Shown here: in pieces, positions 50,598-59,446 of the stretch
Layout of the letters: every line of letters begins with the position of its first letter
How positions within the stretch are numbered: position 1 is the first letter of the stretch
Assembly: GCA_024235875.1 (NCBI GenBank)
Contig: JACKLP010000014.1
Coordinates: 1-64,000, forward strand
Origin: Burkholderiaceae bacterium
GTDB taxonomy: Bacteria > Pseudomonadota > Gammaproteobacteria > Burkholderiales > Burkholderiaceae_E
Reading direction: 5' to 3'
DNA length: 64,000 nt
Program-made: the position numbers and the translations under genes
The notes under the pieces: generated by a model
What the model was told of the DNA's origin: nothing
Databases searched by the model: none
The model's input: only the letters and a program-made list of their open reading frames with translations

Positions 50598-52067
50598 ATG
50601 AACATGAACCAGGAACACAGCCGCGTGCGCCCGGCAGCCGTCGCCGGAAGCTTCTATCCGGCCGCCGCCGACGTCCTCGGTCGCCAGGTGGCCGAGATGA
50701 TGGCGCGCGCGTCGGCCACTTCCACGCCGCGCGACGCATTGCCGGCACCCAAGATGCTGATCGTTCCACATGCCGGCTACGTGTATTCGGGCGCGACGGC
50801 GGCGCAGGGCTATGCGCTGCTCGCGTCGACGGCCAGCCGGATCCGGCGCGTCGTGATGATCGGGCCTGCACACCGCGTTGCCGTGACTGGCCTCGCCGTG
50901 GTGGGGGTCGATGCCTTCTGGACGCCGCTGGGCCCGGTACCGGTGGATCGGGTCGCCATCGAAGCGCTGCGGGCTGCCTGCCCGAACCTCGAGGTGAACG
51001 ACCAGGCCCATGCATGGGAGCACTCGCTCGAGGTCCAGCTCCCGTTCCTGCAGACCGTGCTCGAGCGATTCTCGATCGTGCCGATGGTCTTCGGTCGTGC
51101 GACGGCACAAGAGGTCGGCTGTGCGATCGAGACGCTCTGGGGCCAGGAAGAGACGCTGATCGTGATCAGCTCCGACCTTTCGCATTACCACGAGGATGCA
51201 TTGGCCCGCGCGCTCGATCGCCGCACCGTCGAGCGCATCCTGGCGCTCGAACCCACGATTCGACCGGACCAGGCCTGCGGTTCCACCGCCATCGACGCCG
51301 CGATCCTGTGCGCGGTTCGCCATGGCCTCGAGCCGCGGCTGGTCGCGCAGACCAACTCGGCCGCGGCAAACGGCGACCCGAAGCGTGTCGTCGGCTACGC
51401 GTCGATCGCGTTCGAGCCGCGCGTCGATGCTTCCCGGGCCGTGGCCGTAGCCGACGCGTCGCAGCAGGACGCAGCCGCGCCCCGATCGCCGGGCGCACGG
51501 CTCGGTACCGCGTTGCTGGCACGGGCCCGCAATGCCATCGCGACGCGGTTCGGCCGCCCGGCCCGGCCCGAGCCCGCCGATGACAGGCTCTCGCAGCCCG
51601 GGGCGGCTTTCGTGACCCTCACGCTCGACGGTCGGCTGCGCGGCTGCATCGGCTCGCTGGTGCCGCAGCGTTCGCTCGAGACCGAGATCCGCGAACAAGC
51701 GCTGGCTGCGGCCTTCCGTGACCCGCGGTTTCCGCCGTTGACGGCCGACGAATTCGATCGTGTCGAGATCGAGGTATCCCTTATCGGGCCGATGCAGGCC
51801 ATCATCGCTGCCGACGAGGAATCCGCGATGCGGGTCGTCGAGCCGCATGCCGATGGCCTGGTGCTCAGGAGCGGCCAGCGCCAGGCGACCTTCCTGCCGC
51901 AGGTTTGGCAGCAACTGCCGCGACGTGCCGATTTCCTCAGCGCACTGAAGGCCAAGGCCGGGCTCGATCCCAAGGCGCCCGCGCCCGAGCTTTCGCTGTG
52001 GCGCTACCAGGTCACCAAGTGGTGCGAAGCCGATGGGCCCGCGCCGTCGCAGCCGGGCCGGTCATGA
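50598..52067 (+). CDS. AmmeMemoRadiSam: Memo-like and AMMECR1 domains in one chain
   Basis: A 489-residue fusion. Residues about 8-270 are a Memo-family domain with the expected metal-ligand stretches (VPHAGYVYSGATAA, GPAHRV, HAWEHSLEVQLPF, SSDLSHYH). Residues about 290-480 are an AMMECR1 domain (GAAFVTLTLDGRLRGCIGSL, LAAAFRDPRFPPLT, ATFLPQVWQQLPRRADFL). The three-part AmmeMemoRadiSam system usually encodes these separately. The ATG at 50598 starts MNMNQE; a second ATG is two codons on. The stop overlaps the radical SAM gene (ATGA). Its chemistry is not established. Confidence 0.92.
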   Translation: MNMNQEHSRVRPAAVAGSFYPAAADVLGRQVAEMMARASATSTPRDALPAPKMLIVPHAGYVYSGATAAQGYALLASTASRIRRVVMIGPAHRVAVTGLAVVGVDAFWTPLGPVPVDRVAIEALRAACPNLEVNDQAHAWEHSLEVQLPFLQTVLERFSIVPMVFGRATAQEVGCAIETLWGQEETLIVISSDLSHYHEDALARALDRRTVERILALEPTIRPDQACGSTAIDAAILCAVRHGLEPRLVAQTNSAAANGDPKRVVGYASIAFEPRVDASRAVAVADASQQDAAAPRSPGARLGTALLARARNAIATRFGRPARPEPADDRLSQPGAAFVTLTLDGRLRGCIGSLVPQRSLETEIREQALAAAFRDPRFPPLTADEFDRVEIEVSLIGPMQAIIAADEESAMRVVEPHADGLVLRSGQRQATFLPQVWQQLPRRADFLSALKAKAGLDPKAPAPELSLWRYQVTKWCEADGPAPSQPGRS

Positions 52068-53158
52068 ACTCGCGCGACGACTGGTTCGGCGAGCACCATC
52101 GCGCGCGATGGTGGCACTGGCTGCCCGACGGGCGGATCCAGTGCGACCTGTGCCCGCGTGATTGCCGGCTCGGCGAGGGCCAGCATGGCCTGTGCTTCGT
52201 TCGCGAGCGACTCGGCAACGAAATGGTCCTGGCCACCTACGGCCGCAGTTCCGGCTTCGCCGTCGACCCCATCGAGAAGAAGCCGCTATTCCACTTCCTG
52301 CCGGGATGCTCGGTCCTGTCTTTCGGCACCGCGGGTTGCAACCTCGCTTGCAAGTTCTGCCAGAACTGGGACATCTCCAAGTCGCGCGAGATGGATACGC
52401 TGGCGAGCGAGGCCTCGCCCTCGGCCATCGCCGCGGCCGCGCGCGCCAACGGCTGCGCCAGTGTCGCCTTCACTTACAACGACCCGGTGATCTTCGCCGA
52501 GTATGCGCTGGACACCGCCGATGCCTGCCACGAAGCCGGCATCAAGACCGTCGCGGTCACGGCCGGCTACATCCACGATGCACCGCGTCGCGAGTTCTTC
52601 GCGAAGATGGACGCCGCCAACATCGACCTGAAGTCCTTCGACGAGGACTTCTACTACCGGCTGACCGGCGCGCATCTGCAACCCGTGCTCGATACGCTGC
52701 GCCATGTGCGGCACGAGACCGCCTGCTGGCTCGAGATCACCACCTTGCTGATTCCGGGCCGCAACGATTCCGATGCCGAGATCGACGCGATGACGAAATG
52801 GATCGCGAATGAACTCGGTACCGACGTGCCATTGCATTTCTCGGCCTTCCGTCCCGACTGGAAGATGTCCGATGTGGCGCCCACGCCCCCGGCCACCCTG
52901 GCGCGGGCGCGAGGCATCGCGCAAGCCAACGGCCTGCGCCACGTCTATACCGGAAACGTCCGCGACCTCGACGGCGGCACGACGAGCTGCACGCATTGCG
53001 GCGAGGCGTTGATCGTGCGCGACTGGCATCGGGTGGTGGTCTACGGGCTCGACGCCAACGGGCATTGTCCGGGTTGCGACTCGCCGCTGGCCGGTGTCTA
53101 CGACCGCGGGCTCGGCAAGACCCCTTCGCAGCGCCGGATTCGAATCCAGCCGCTCTGA
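52064..53158 (+). CDS. amrS: AmmeMemoRadiSam radical SAM enzyme
   Basis: A 364-residue radical SAM protein. The cluster motif is CNLACKFC (CxxxCxxC) near residue 96, after an N-terminal CDLCPRDC...GLCFVR region that may bind a second cluster. The SAM site and TIM-barrel strands follow (FTYNDPVIFAEYALD, VTAGYI, NIDLKSFDEDFYY), and the C-terminus is a possible zinc site (CTHCGEAL, CPGCDSPL). The start overlaps the preceding Memo-AMMECR1 stop (ATGA), so the three functions come from two genes. The name follows the TIGRFAM system; its substrate is unknown. Confidence 0.92.
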   Translation: MNSRDDWFGEHHRARWWHWLPDGRIQCDLCPRDCRLGEGQHGLCFVRERLGNEMVLATYGRSSGFAVDPIEKKPLFHFLPGCSVLSFGTAGCNLACKFCQNWDISKSREMDTLASEASPSAIAAAARANGCASVAFTYNDPVIFAEYALDTADACHEAGIKTVAVTAGYIHDAPRREFFAKMDAANIDLKSFDEDFYYRLTGAHLQPVLDTLRHVRHETACWLEITTLLIPGRNDSDAEIDAMTKWIANELGTDVPLHFSAFRPDWKMSDVAPTPPATLARARGIAQANGLRHVYTGNVRDLDGGTTSCTHCGEALIVRDWHRVVVYGLDANGHCPGCDSPLAGVYDRGLGKTPSQRRIRIQPL

Positions 53159-53243
53159 AGCCAGCGCCTGCCGCGGCGCTCGGCGCGACCCGTGATCGAC
53201 CCGAGCGCGCTACGGGATCCGGCCGGAGCCGCGAGCGATCGCC

Positions 53244-53552
53244 TTAGTTTCCGCCGGCGGGCGGCGTGCCGGTGATAGAGACCCCTTTCCCCTCGACGAG
53301 CACCTTGGGTGCGCCGACCCGGAAGCCCGGGCTCTTGTTTCCCCCGACGACGGACTTCTGCGTGCCGTCGCCGACGCCACGCCCACCGCCCGATCCGCCG
53401 CCGCGGATCTTTCCCGCCTTCACCGGCTTGGCGCCGCCCTGGCTCGAGCCGCCGCCACCGCCCACGTTGGGATAGGGGACCGGTGCGGTCTGCGCTGTCG
53501 CGCTGGTCGACAATGCGAGCGCGAGGACGACCGGGAAGATGATCTGCTTCAT
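53244..53552 (-). CDS. Small glycine-rich secreted protein
   Basis: A 102-residue protein with a clear signal peptide (MKQIIFPVVLALALSTSATA, then QTA) and a mature part that is Gly/Ser/Lys-rich (NVGGGGGSSQGG, GGGSGGGRGVGDG) with a C-terminal beta-like VRVGAPKVLVEGKGVSIT-type strand (here VGAPKVLVEGKGVSITGT). I recognise no family. It has a signal peptide but no lipobox or anchor, so it may be periplasmic or outer-surface. It is convergent with amrS. Confidence 0.7.
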   Translation of the reverse strand: MKQIIFPVVLALALSTSATAQTAPVPYPNVGGGGGSSQGGAKPVKAGKIRGGGSGGGRGVGDGTQKSVVGGNKSPGFRVGAPKVLVEGKGVSITGTPPAGGN

Positions 53553-53810
53553 GACGGATCTCCGCTGTTCGCTGCGACGGACCGACGGGAGGCGTGATCC
53601 TCGGGTGCAGCCTCACGGACATTATCTTCCAGGCGTCCAGGACTTCATCCCGCGAAGACGGGATCGCGTTGCTTGTCATCACGAGTTCGCATCGCCGAGA
53701 ATCCAGGCTGCGCGTCGATGCCTTCGGATCGGCGTCACGGCGCCCCGGGCGCCGCCGGTGTACGAAATGGCGGCACGACGGGCACAGGCCTCGATACACG
53801 GAGCAACGCG
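53553..53810. other. Intergenic region before the transketolase operon
   Basis: A 258-nt divergent gap. It has a -10-like GATAAT on the minus strand (53626-53621) facing the small secreted gene, and a hairpin ATCCCG/CGGGAT with a 6-nt loop at 53647-53664. I see no good Shine-Dalgarno-linked start other than the transketolase ATG at 53811 (GGAG 8 nt before) and no RNA gene. Confidence 0.4.
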
Positions 53811-54665
53811 ATGGACGCATCGACGGACACGCTCGAACATCTTGCCGGTTGCGCCTACCGGATCCGGCGCTATGCGCTGCAGATGGGCGAGATCCAGGGG
53901 CAGGGCTACATCGGGCAGGCGCTCGGCTACGCCGACGTGCTCGCGGTCGCCTACGGGCACGCACTGAACCTGCGTGCCGCAGAGCCGGCCTGGGAGGGAC
54001 GCGACCGCTTCCTGCTCTCGCATGGCCACTATGCGATCGCGTTCTACGCGGCGCTGATCGAGGCCGGGATCATCGCCGAGTCCGAGCTCGAGACCTATGG
54101 CACCGACGACAGCCGCCTGCCGATGTCCGGGATGGCCAGCTACACCCCGGGCATGGAGATCTCGGGCGGCTCGCTCGGCCAAGGCCTGGCGATCGCGGTC
54201 GGCATGGCGCTCGCGCTGCGCCAGAAAGGCAACCCGGCATTCGTCTACAACTCGATGTCGGACGGTGAACTCGACGAGGGTTCCACCTGGGAAGCGGCCA
54301 TGGGCGCCGCGCATCACGGCTTGGACAAGCTGATCTGCCTGGTCGACGTCAATCGTCAACAGGCCGATGGGCCGTCGCCCGAGATCCTGGGCTTCGAGCC
54401 GCTGGCCGACAAGTGGGCTTCGTTCGGCTGGCACGTGCAGCGTGTCGACGGCAATTCGCTCTCCGAGGTGCTCGCGGCCTTCGATGCCGCCCGTGCGCTC
54501 ACCGATGCGAAGCCCCGGGTGATCCTGTTCGATACCCTGATGGGCAAGGGCGTGCCCTTCCTCGAGGCGCGCGAGAAGAACCATTTCATCCGAGTCGATC
54601 CGCCCGAGTGGCAGCAGGCGATCGCCGTCCTGGACCGGTCGCGGTCTTCGGAGGCGCGCCGATGA
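53811..54665 (+). CDS. Transketolase-like N-terminal subunit
   Basis: A 284-residue thiamine-diphosphate domain, the first half of a split transketolase. The ThDP-binding region reads SDGELDEGSTWEAAM with DVNRQQADG downstream; the usual GDG is SDG here, and the Glu is retained. SHGHYAIAFYAAL and GGSLGQGLAIAVGMAL are typical. Its partner is the next gene (overlap ATGA). Split transketolases move two-carbon ketol groups between sugar phosphates; some act on other substrates. Confidence 0.9.
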   Translation: MDASTDTLEHLAGCAYRIRRYALQMGEIQGQGYIGQALGYADVLAVAYGHALNLRAAEPAWEGRDRFLLSHGHYAIAFYAALIEAGIIAESELETYGTDDSRLPMSGMASYTPGMEISGGSLGQGLAIAVGMALALRQKGNPAFVYNSMSDGELDEGSTWEAAMGAAHHGLDKLICLVDVNRQQADGPSPEILGFEPLADKWASFGWHVQRVDGNSLSEVLAAFDAARALTDAKPRVILFDTLMGKGVPFLEAREKNHFIRVDPPEWQQAIAVLDRSRSSEARR

Positions 54666-55672
54666 ACGATCTCGCCGACAAGAAGCCCCGCCCGACCACC
54701 TCGGCGATGATCGCGTCGATCGCCGCCGAGGGGCAACGCGTGGCGGCCGCACCCTTCGGCAAGGCGCTCGTGCAGCTCGCCCAGGAGCGGCCCGAGATCG
54801 TCGGGCTGACCGGCGATCTGGCCAAGTACACCGACCTGCACCTGTTCGCGCAGGCCTATCCGGATCGCTTCTTCCAGATGGGCATGGCCGAGCAGTTGCT
54901 GATGGGCGCGGCCGGTGGCATGGCCAAGGAAGGGCTTAAGCCGTTCGCGACCACCTATGCCGTCTTCGGCACCCGCCGCGCCTACGATTTCATTCATCAG
55001 GTGATCGCCGAGGAGGGCCTCGACGTCAAGATCTGCTGCGCGCTGCCCGGCCTGACCACGGGCTACGGTCCGAGCCACCAGGCGACCGATGACCTCGCGA
55101 TGATGCGCGCCGTGCCCGGTCTGACCGTCGTCGATCCCTGCGACGCCCTCGATATCGAGCAGGCGGTGCCGCAGATCGCCGAGCATCGAGGGCCGGTCTA
55201 CATGCGCTTGCTGCGGGGCAATGTGCCGCTCGTGCTCGACGAATACGACTATCGCTTCGAGCTCGGTCGCGCCAAGCTGTTGCGCGACGGTGCCGACGTC
55301 CTGGTGATCTCCAGCGGAATCCTGACCATGCGCGCGCTCGAGACCGCGCAGGCTTTGGCCGCCGACCGCGTCGACGTCGCCGTGCTGCACTGCCCGACGA
55401 TCAAGCCGCTCGACGAGCAGACGATCGTCGACGCCGTTCGAGCGCGCCCGAGGCTGGTCGTGGTCGCCGAGAACCACTCGGTGATCGGCGGGCTGGGCGA
55501 GGCGGTGGCGGGCACCTTGCTACGGCATCGGGTGCAGCCGGCGGGCTTCCAGCTCGCCGGGCTGCCCGACGCCTACCTCGCCGCCGGCGCGCTGCCGACC
55601 CTGCACGAGCGCTATGGCATCAGCGTCGAGGCGCTGGCCCGGCGGATCCGGGCTTGGCTATCGGGTGACTGA
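54662..55672 (+). CDS. Transketolase-like C-terminal subunit
   Basis: A 336-residue Pyr- and C-domain half of a split transketolase. The ThDP-activating Glu lies in GMAEQLLMGAAGGMA and the substrate-binding His/Gly stretch is FATTYAVFGTRRAYDF...GYGPSHQATDD. VLVISSGILTMRALETAQAL and ENHSVIGGLGEA end the C-domain. It overlaps the first half by ATGA. Together they should form the active heterotetramer. It converges toward the duplicated-domain gene. Confidence 0.92.
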   Translation: MNDLADKKPRPTTSAMIASIAAEGQRVAAAPFGKALVQLAQERPEIVGLTGDLAKYTDLHLFAQAYPDRFFQMGMAEQLLMGAAGGMAKEGLKPFATTYAVFGTRRAYDFIHQVIAEEGLDVKICCALPGLTTGYGPSHQATDDLAMMRAVPGLTVVDPCDALDIEQAVPQIAEHRGPVYMRLLRGNVPLVLDEYDYRFELGRAKLLRDGADVLVISSGILTMRALETAQALAADRVDVAVLHCPTIKPLDEQTIVDAVRARPRLVVVAENHSVIGGLGEAVAGTLLRHRVQPAGFQLAGLPDAYLAAGALPTLHERYGISVEALARRIRAWLSGD

Positions 55673-55722
55673 GCCACCAGGCGGGGCCGTGTCCAGCGCC
55701 GGGCCCCCGCCGCGCGAGCCGC

Positions 55723-56535
55723 TCAGGCGGCCTGCCGCATCTCGCGGATCCGGCCCACCGCCTCATCGCGGCTCGGGAAGAGATTCGGGTCGAAGGCCTC
55801 GGTGCCTGCCCGGGCGCGGATCTCGGCGGCCGTCTCGGGTGATGCGTCGTAGCGCACCGAGCCCAGCGACCAGGCCAGATTGAGCTTCTTTCCACGGCTC
55901 GCGAAGGCGATCCAGGCGAGCTGGTCGACCAGGCACCTGCGATAGTTCACCAGGAAGTACCACTTTCGTCCGGTCTCGTTCACGCGGCGTTCGAGAAAGT
56001 CGTAGAACGCATCCACCGAACGCGAATCGGCGAATTCGTACTCGCTGAAGTCCGTCTCCATGATGTGCTCGTCCGGGTCGAAGCGCAGGCGGCGCTCGAA
56101 CTCGGCCATCGTGTCGGCGTCGAGCTTCGGGTGGCGAGCCAGCTCGGCGCGCTCGTCGGCGGCCTTCATGTCGGCAAGCGTCGCCAGCGCATCGGCATGC
56201 GTGTCGATCAGGTTCGCATCGAAGGTGTCGCGACCGGCGCTGGCCTCGATCTGCGATCGTATCTCGGCGCTGGCCTTCGCGCGCACCGTGCCCATGGACC
56301 AGCCCAGGTTCAGTCGCTTGCCGCGGTTGGCCCAGGCGATCCACGCCTCGGGCCAGACCCGGCAATTGCCGTAGTCGATCAGGAAATACCATTTCCTGCC
56401 GGTCTGCTCGACCTGCCGTGTCAGCTCGTCGTAGAAAGCGTCGACGCGCGCGGCCGAATCGAAGACCGCGTCGTTCAGGTCGACTTCCATCACCTGGATT
56501 TCCGCGTGGAACTTCACACGATCCGAATCGTTCAC
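55723..56535 (-). CDS. Protein of two tandem copies of an unknown domain, next to phaC
   Basis: A 270-residue soluble protein made of two copies of one domain, residues about 8-126 and 150-269 (offset 142). Each has a KWYFL strand after TGR, W-x-A-W-I-A, RGK-x-LNL-x-WS-x-G-x-VR and DFD/FDPNL turns; the two halves are about half identical by eye. I do not recognise the family. The GTG start at 56535 has GGAG 7 nt upstream. It is 41 nt downstream of phaC on the same strand, so it may be translated with it. Function unknown; a granule or scaffold role is a guess. Confidence 0.75.
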   Translation of the reverse strand: MNDSDRVKFHAEIQVMEVDLNDAVFDSAARVDAFYDELTRQVEQTGRKWYFLIDYGNCRVWPEAWIAWANRGKRLNLGWSMGTVRAKASAEIRSQIEASAGRDTFDANLIDTHADALATLADMKAADERAELARHPKLDADTMAEFERRLRFDPDEHIMETDFSEYEFADSRSVDAFYDFLERRVNETGRKWYFLVNYRRCLVDQLAWIAFASRGKKLNLAWSLGSVRYDASPETAAEIRARAGTEAFDPNLFPSRDEAVGRIREMRQAA

Positions 56536-56576
56536 CCGAGGTCTCCGTTCGAATGGGGGCGCTGGCCGATCGCGGG

Positions 56577-58322
56577 TCAGCGCTGGCGGACGTACTGCCC
56601 TGGCGCATCCTCGAGCACTCCGTAGCCCTTGCGCGATGCACCCATTGCGGGCGGCTTGGTGCTTGCGGTGCTGTGATCGACGAGCCATTGCTCCCAGGCC
56701 GGCCACCACGATCCCTGCTGCTGTTCGGCCTTCTCCATCCAGTCCTCGGGCGCCAGGTGCGGATCGGCAAGGCGACGCGTGAGCTTGCGGTAGCGTCGTT
56801 TCGGGTGGACGGGGCCGCTGATGATGCCGGCATTGTGACCACCGGAGGTCAGCAGGAAAGTGAAGTCGTCCGAGCGCACCAGGTTGTCGATCTTGTAGAC
56901 CGATTTCCAGGGGGCCACGTGATCGGTCTCGGTGCCCACGATGAACATCGGCACGGTGACGTCCGACATGCGGATCAACTTGCCGCCGACGGGAAAGCGA
57001 TTGGTCGCGAGCTCGTTGTCGAGATAGAGTCGGTAGAGGTACTCGGAGTGCATGCGCCAGGGCATGCGGGTGGCGTCGGCGTTCCAGGCCATCAGGTCGA
57101 TCATCGGGCTGCGCTGGCCCTTGAGGTAGTTCTCTATGATCGGCGCCCACAGCAGGTCCTGCGAGCGCAGGAGCGTGAACGCACCGGCCATCTGCTTGCT
57201 CTCGAGCACGCCCTTCTTGTGCATCGTGGCCTCGAGCAGCGCGAGCTGGCTCGGATTGATGAAAAAGGCCAGCTCGCCCGGTTCGGAAAAGTCGGTCTGG
57301 GCGGCAAACAGGGTCACCGAGGCGAGCCGGTCGTCGCCGTCGCGCGCAAGCGTGGCCGCGCCGATCGAGAGCAGCGTGCCGCCGATGCAATAGCCGACGC
57401 CGTGGACCTTTTGTTTCGGGACGATGGTCGTGACCGCATCGAGCGCGGCCATGAATCCCTTCTGGACGTAGTCGTCCATGCCGACATCGCGATCGCTCTC
57501 GTCGGGGTTCTTCCAGGAGACCATGAATACGGTATGGCCCTTGTCCACCAGGTACTTGACCATGGAGTTCTTGGGGCTGAGGTCGAGGATGTAGTACTTC
57601 ATGATCCAGGCCGGCACCACGAGCAGCGGCTCGGCGCCGACCTGTGGCGTGGTGGGCTCGTACTGGATCAGTTCGATCAGCTCGTTGCGAAACACCACCT
57701 TGCCCGGCGTGATCGCCAGATTCTTGCCGAGCTCGAAGTCTTCGGTGCCCGCTGGCGCCTCGCCATTGACCGTGCGGCGCAGGTCCTCGACGAAGTTCTC
57801 CAGGCCACGCACGAGGTTCTGACCTTCTTCGTTGCGCGTCAGCGCCAGCAACTCCGGATTCGAGGCCAGGAAGTTCGACGGCGAGGTGCCGTCGAGCAGC
57901 ATGCGCACGGCGAACTCGAGCAGCTTCTCGTGGTATTCGGTGACGCCGCCCACGTCGGTGACCGCGTCGTTGAGCATTCCCTCGACGTTCTTGTAGGCCC
58001 GGGCATAGACATTGAACGGGAACTGGGTCCAGTCGGGGGCCGCGAAACGACGGTCGGGCTTCGCCTCCGTGCCTTCGCCAGGCGAGATCGCCTCGCCCGA
58101 CAGCGCCTTGATCGCGAAGTTCCAGGTGTCCTGGGCGCGCTCGATGGCCTCGCGCTGGATCGCCGCCTGCTTCGTGGGCGCCATTGCCAGGTGCATGGCC
58201 CAGTCGGCCCAGGCCGTGGTGAATGCCGTGGGGGCCAGGCCGGCTGTCATCTGTGCCACCTGGGCACGGAACTCGCGGTCGAAGTCGTGGGGCGTCGGGG
58301 CCTCGGGTTTTTTCTTGCTCAT
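56577..58322 (-). CDS. phaC: Class I poly(3-hydroxyalkanoate) synthase
   Basis: A 581-residue PHA synthase that polymerises 3-hydroxyacyl-CoA. The lipase-like box GYCIGG holds the catalytic Cys312 in place of serine, with the Asp in VGTETDHVAPW and the His in TSGGHNAGI. The upstream region (FPFNVYARAY, DLSPKNSMVKYLVDKGHTVF) is class I type, and the full-length N-terminal domain with no PhaE partner fits class I. The ATG at 58322 starts MSKKKPE. It sits 173 nt downstream of an SDR gene. It makes storage granules from acyl-CoA, fitting the acyl-CoA genes to its right. Confidence 0.95.
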   Translation of the reverse strand: MSKKKPEAPTPHDFDREFRAQVAQMTAGLAPTAFTTAWADWAMHLAMAPTKQAAIQREAIERAQDTWNFAIKALSGEAISPGEGTEAKPDRRFAAPDWTQFPFNVYARAYKNVEGMLNDAVTDVGGVTEYHEKLLEFAVRMLLDGTSPSNFLASNPELLALTRNEEGQNLVRGLENFVEDLRRTVNGEAPAGTEDFELGKNLAITPGKVVFRNELIELIQYEPTTPQVGAEPLLVVPAWIMKYYILDLSPKNSMVKYLVDKGHTVFMVSWKNPDESDRDVGMDDYVQKGFMAALDAVTTIVPKQKVHGVGYCIGGTLLSIGAATLARDGDDRLASVTLFAAQTDFSEPGELAFFINPSQLALLEATMHKKGVLESKQMAGAFTLLRSQDLLWAPIIENYLKGQRSPMIDLMAWNADATRMPWRMHSEYLYRLYLDNELATNRFPVGGKLIRMSDVTVPMFIVGTETDHVAPWKSVYKIDNLVRSDDFTFLLTSGGHNAGIISGPVHPKRRYRKLTRRLADPHLAPEDWMEKAEQQQGSWWPAWEQWLVDHSTASTKPPAMGASRKGYGVLEDAPGQYVRQR

Positions 58323-58427
58323 GGCTGCCTCGATGCGATCGTGTCGTTTGCGGGGCCGAACCTGGCGGTGCCGGACCAGTGGGTCAGCTTACTACGCCCG
58401 GCCCGGCGTGGGGACGGAACCTGGCGC

Positions 58428-58446
58428 GGGGGCCTTGAGGGCCCCC
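58428..58446 (-). terminator. GC hairpin between the SDR gene and phaC
   Basis: GGGGGCC/GGCCCCC with a 5-nt loop, a perfect 7-bp stem, in the 173-nt gap downstream of the SDR gene and upstream of phaC on the minus strand. There is no T-run, so termination may be partial; it would still separate the two genes. Confidence 0.35.
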
Positions 58447-58495
58447 GGTTCGGGCTGCGGCGGCTCGGGTCGTTGCGGCTCGGGCCGGGGAGGGT

Positions 58496-59311
58496 TCAGG
58501 CCGGGGCGTGCCAGCCGGCGTCGACCCAGAGCTCGCCGCTCACGGCCGAGTTGGCGAGCATGAAGCAGATCGCGTCGGCGATCTCCTCGGGCCGAATCAG
58601 CCGACCGAGTTGCGTGAACGGCAGGATGTTCTTGGCCACGTAGTCAGCGCCCATCGCGCGCACCATCGGCGTGTCGGTGAATCCGGGGTGGATCACGCCG
58701 CAGCGCACGCCATGGAAGATCGCCTCCTTCATGATCGTCGCCGCCGCGCCCTCGAGGCCGGCCTTGGTGCTCGCGTAAGAGATCTGGCCGCGATTGCCCT
58801 GAGACGAGATCGAGCCGATGAACACGACCGAGCCCTGCACTTCTTCGTCGGCCTGCCAGCGCTTGAGCCCCTTGGCGGCCCGATCCTCGGCGATGCGCGC
58901 GATCATCTCGAGCGCCCAGTAGACGGGCGCGATCAGATTGACGTCGATCACCAGCTTGAACTCTTCTTGCGGATAGATCCGCGCCTTTCCAGAATGCTTG
59001 TCGACGCGTACCGCCAGGTCGTCGCGGGTGATGCCCGCGGCCGGCACGCACAGCGACACCGGCCCATGCTCGGCGGCCATCGCGTCGAACACCGAGCGAC
59101 GGAAATCCTCGTCGGTGGTGTTGCCCTGGAAGGGAACGGCAAACTTGCGGCCGGCCTCGGCGTTGATTTCGGCGGCCACGTCGACGATGTTCGAGCTCAT
59201 GTCGACCAAGGCGACCGCGGCGATGTCTCGCGTGCCCATGGCCGACGCCAGCGCGCGTCCGATCCCGCTGGCGCCGCCGGTGATGACGGCGACCCTGTTC
59301 GTGAATTGCAT
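58496..59311 (-). CDS. Short-chain dehydrogenase/reductase
   Basis: A 271-residue SDR. The cofactor site GGASGIGRALA, the catalytic Ser in GSISSQGNRGQ and Tyr/Lys in YASTKAG are all present, as is a C-terminal WVDAGW motif. The family reduces or oxidises alcohols with NAD(P). The insertion before the active site (RKDRAAKGLKRWQ-type, here AKGLKRWQADEEV) is atypical. Its position upstream of phaC suggests 3-hydroxyacyl or ketoacyl conversion, but a PhaB identity is not supported by length or neighbours alone. Confidence 0.9.
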   Translation of the reverse strand: MQFTNRVAVITGGASGIGRALASAMGTRDIAAVALVDMSSNIVDVAAEINAEAGRKFAVPFQGNTTDEDFRRSVFDAMAAEHGPVSLCVPAAGITRDDLAVRVDKHSGKARIYPQEEFKLVIDVNLIAPVYWALEMIARIAEDRAAKGLKRWQADEEVQGSVVFIGSISSQGNRGQISYASTKAGLEGAAATIMKEAIFHGVRCGVIHPGFTDTPMVRAMGADYVAKNILPFTQLGRLIRPEEIADAICFMLANSAVSGELWVDAGWHAPA

Positions 59312-59446
59312 GATGGCGTCCGTTGGTTCGAGGTTATGGTGCAGCGCAATATCTTACGCCGCCACGGCGGCCTTGTGTTGCGTTCGCCGCAGCGATTTCG
59401 CGTCGCGGCCCGGGGCTTCGTGTCGCCTGGCCAAGTGCTCGCCCCG

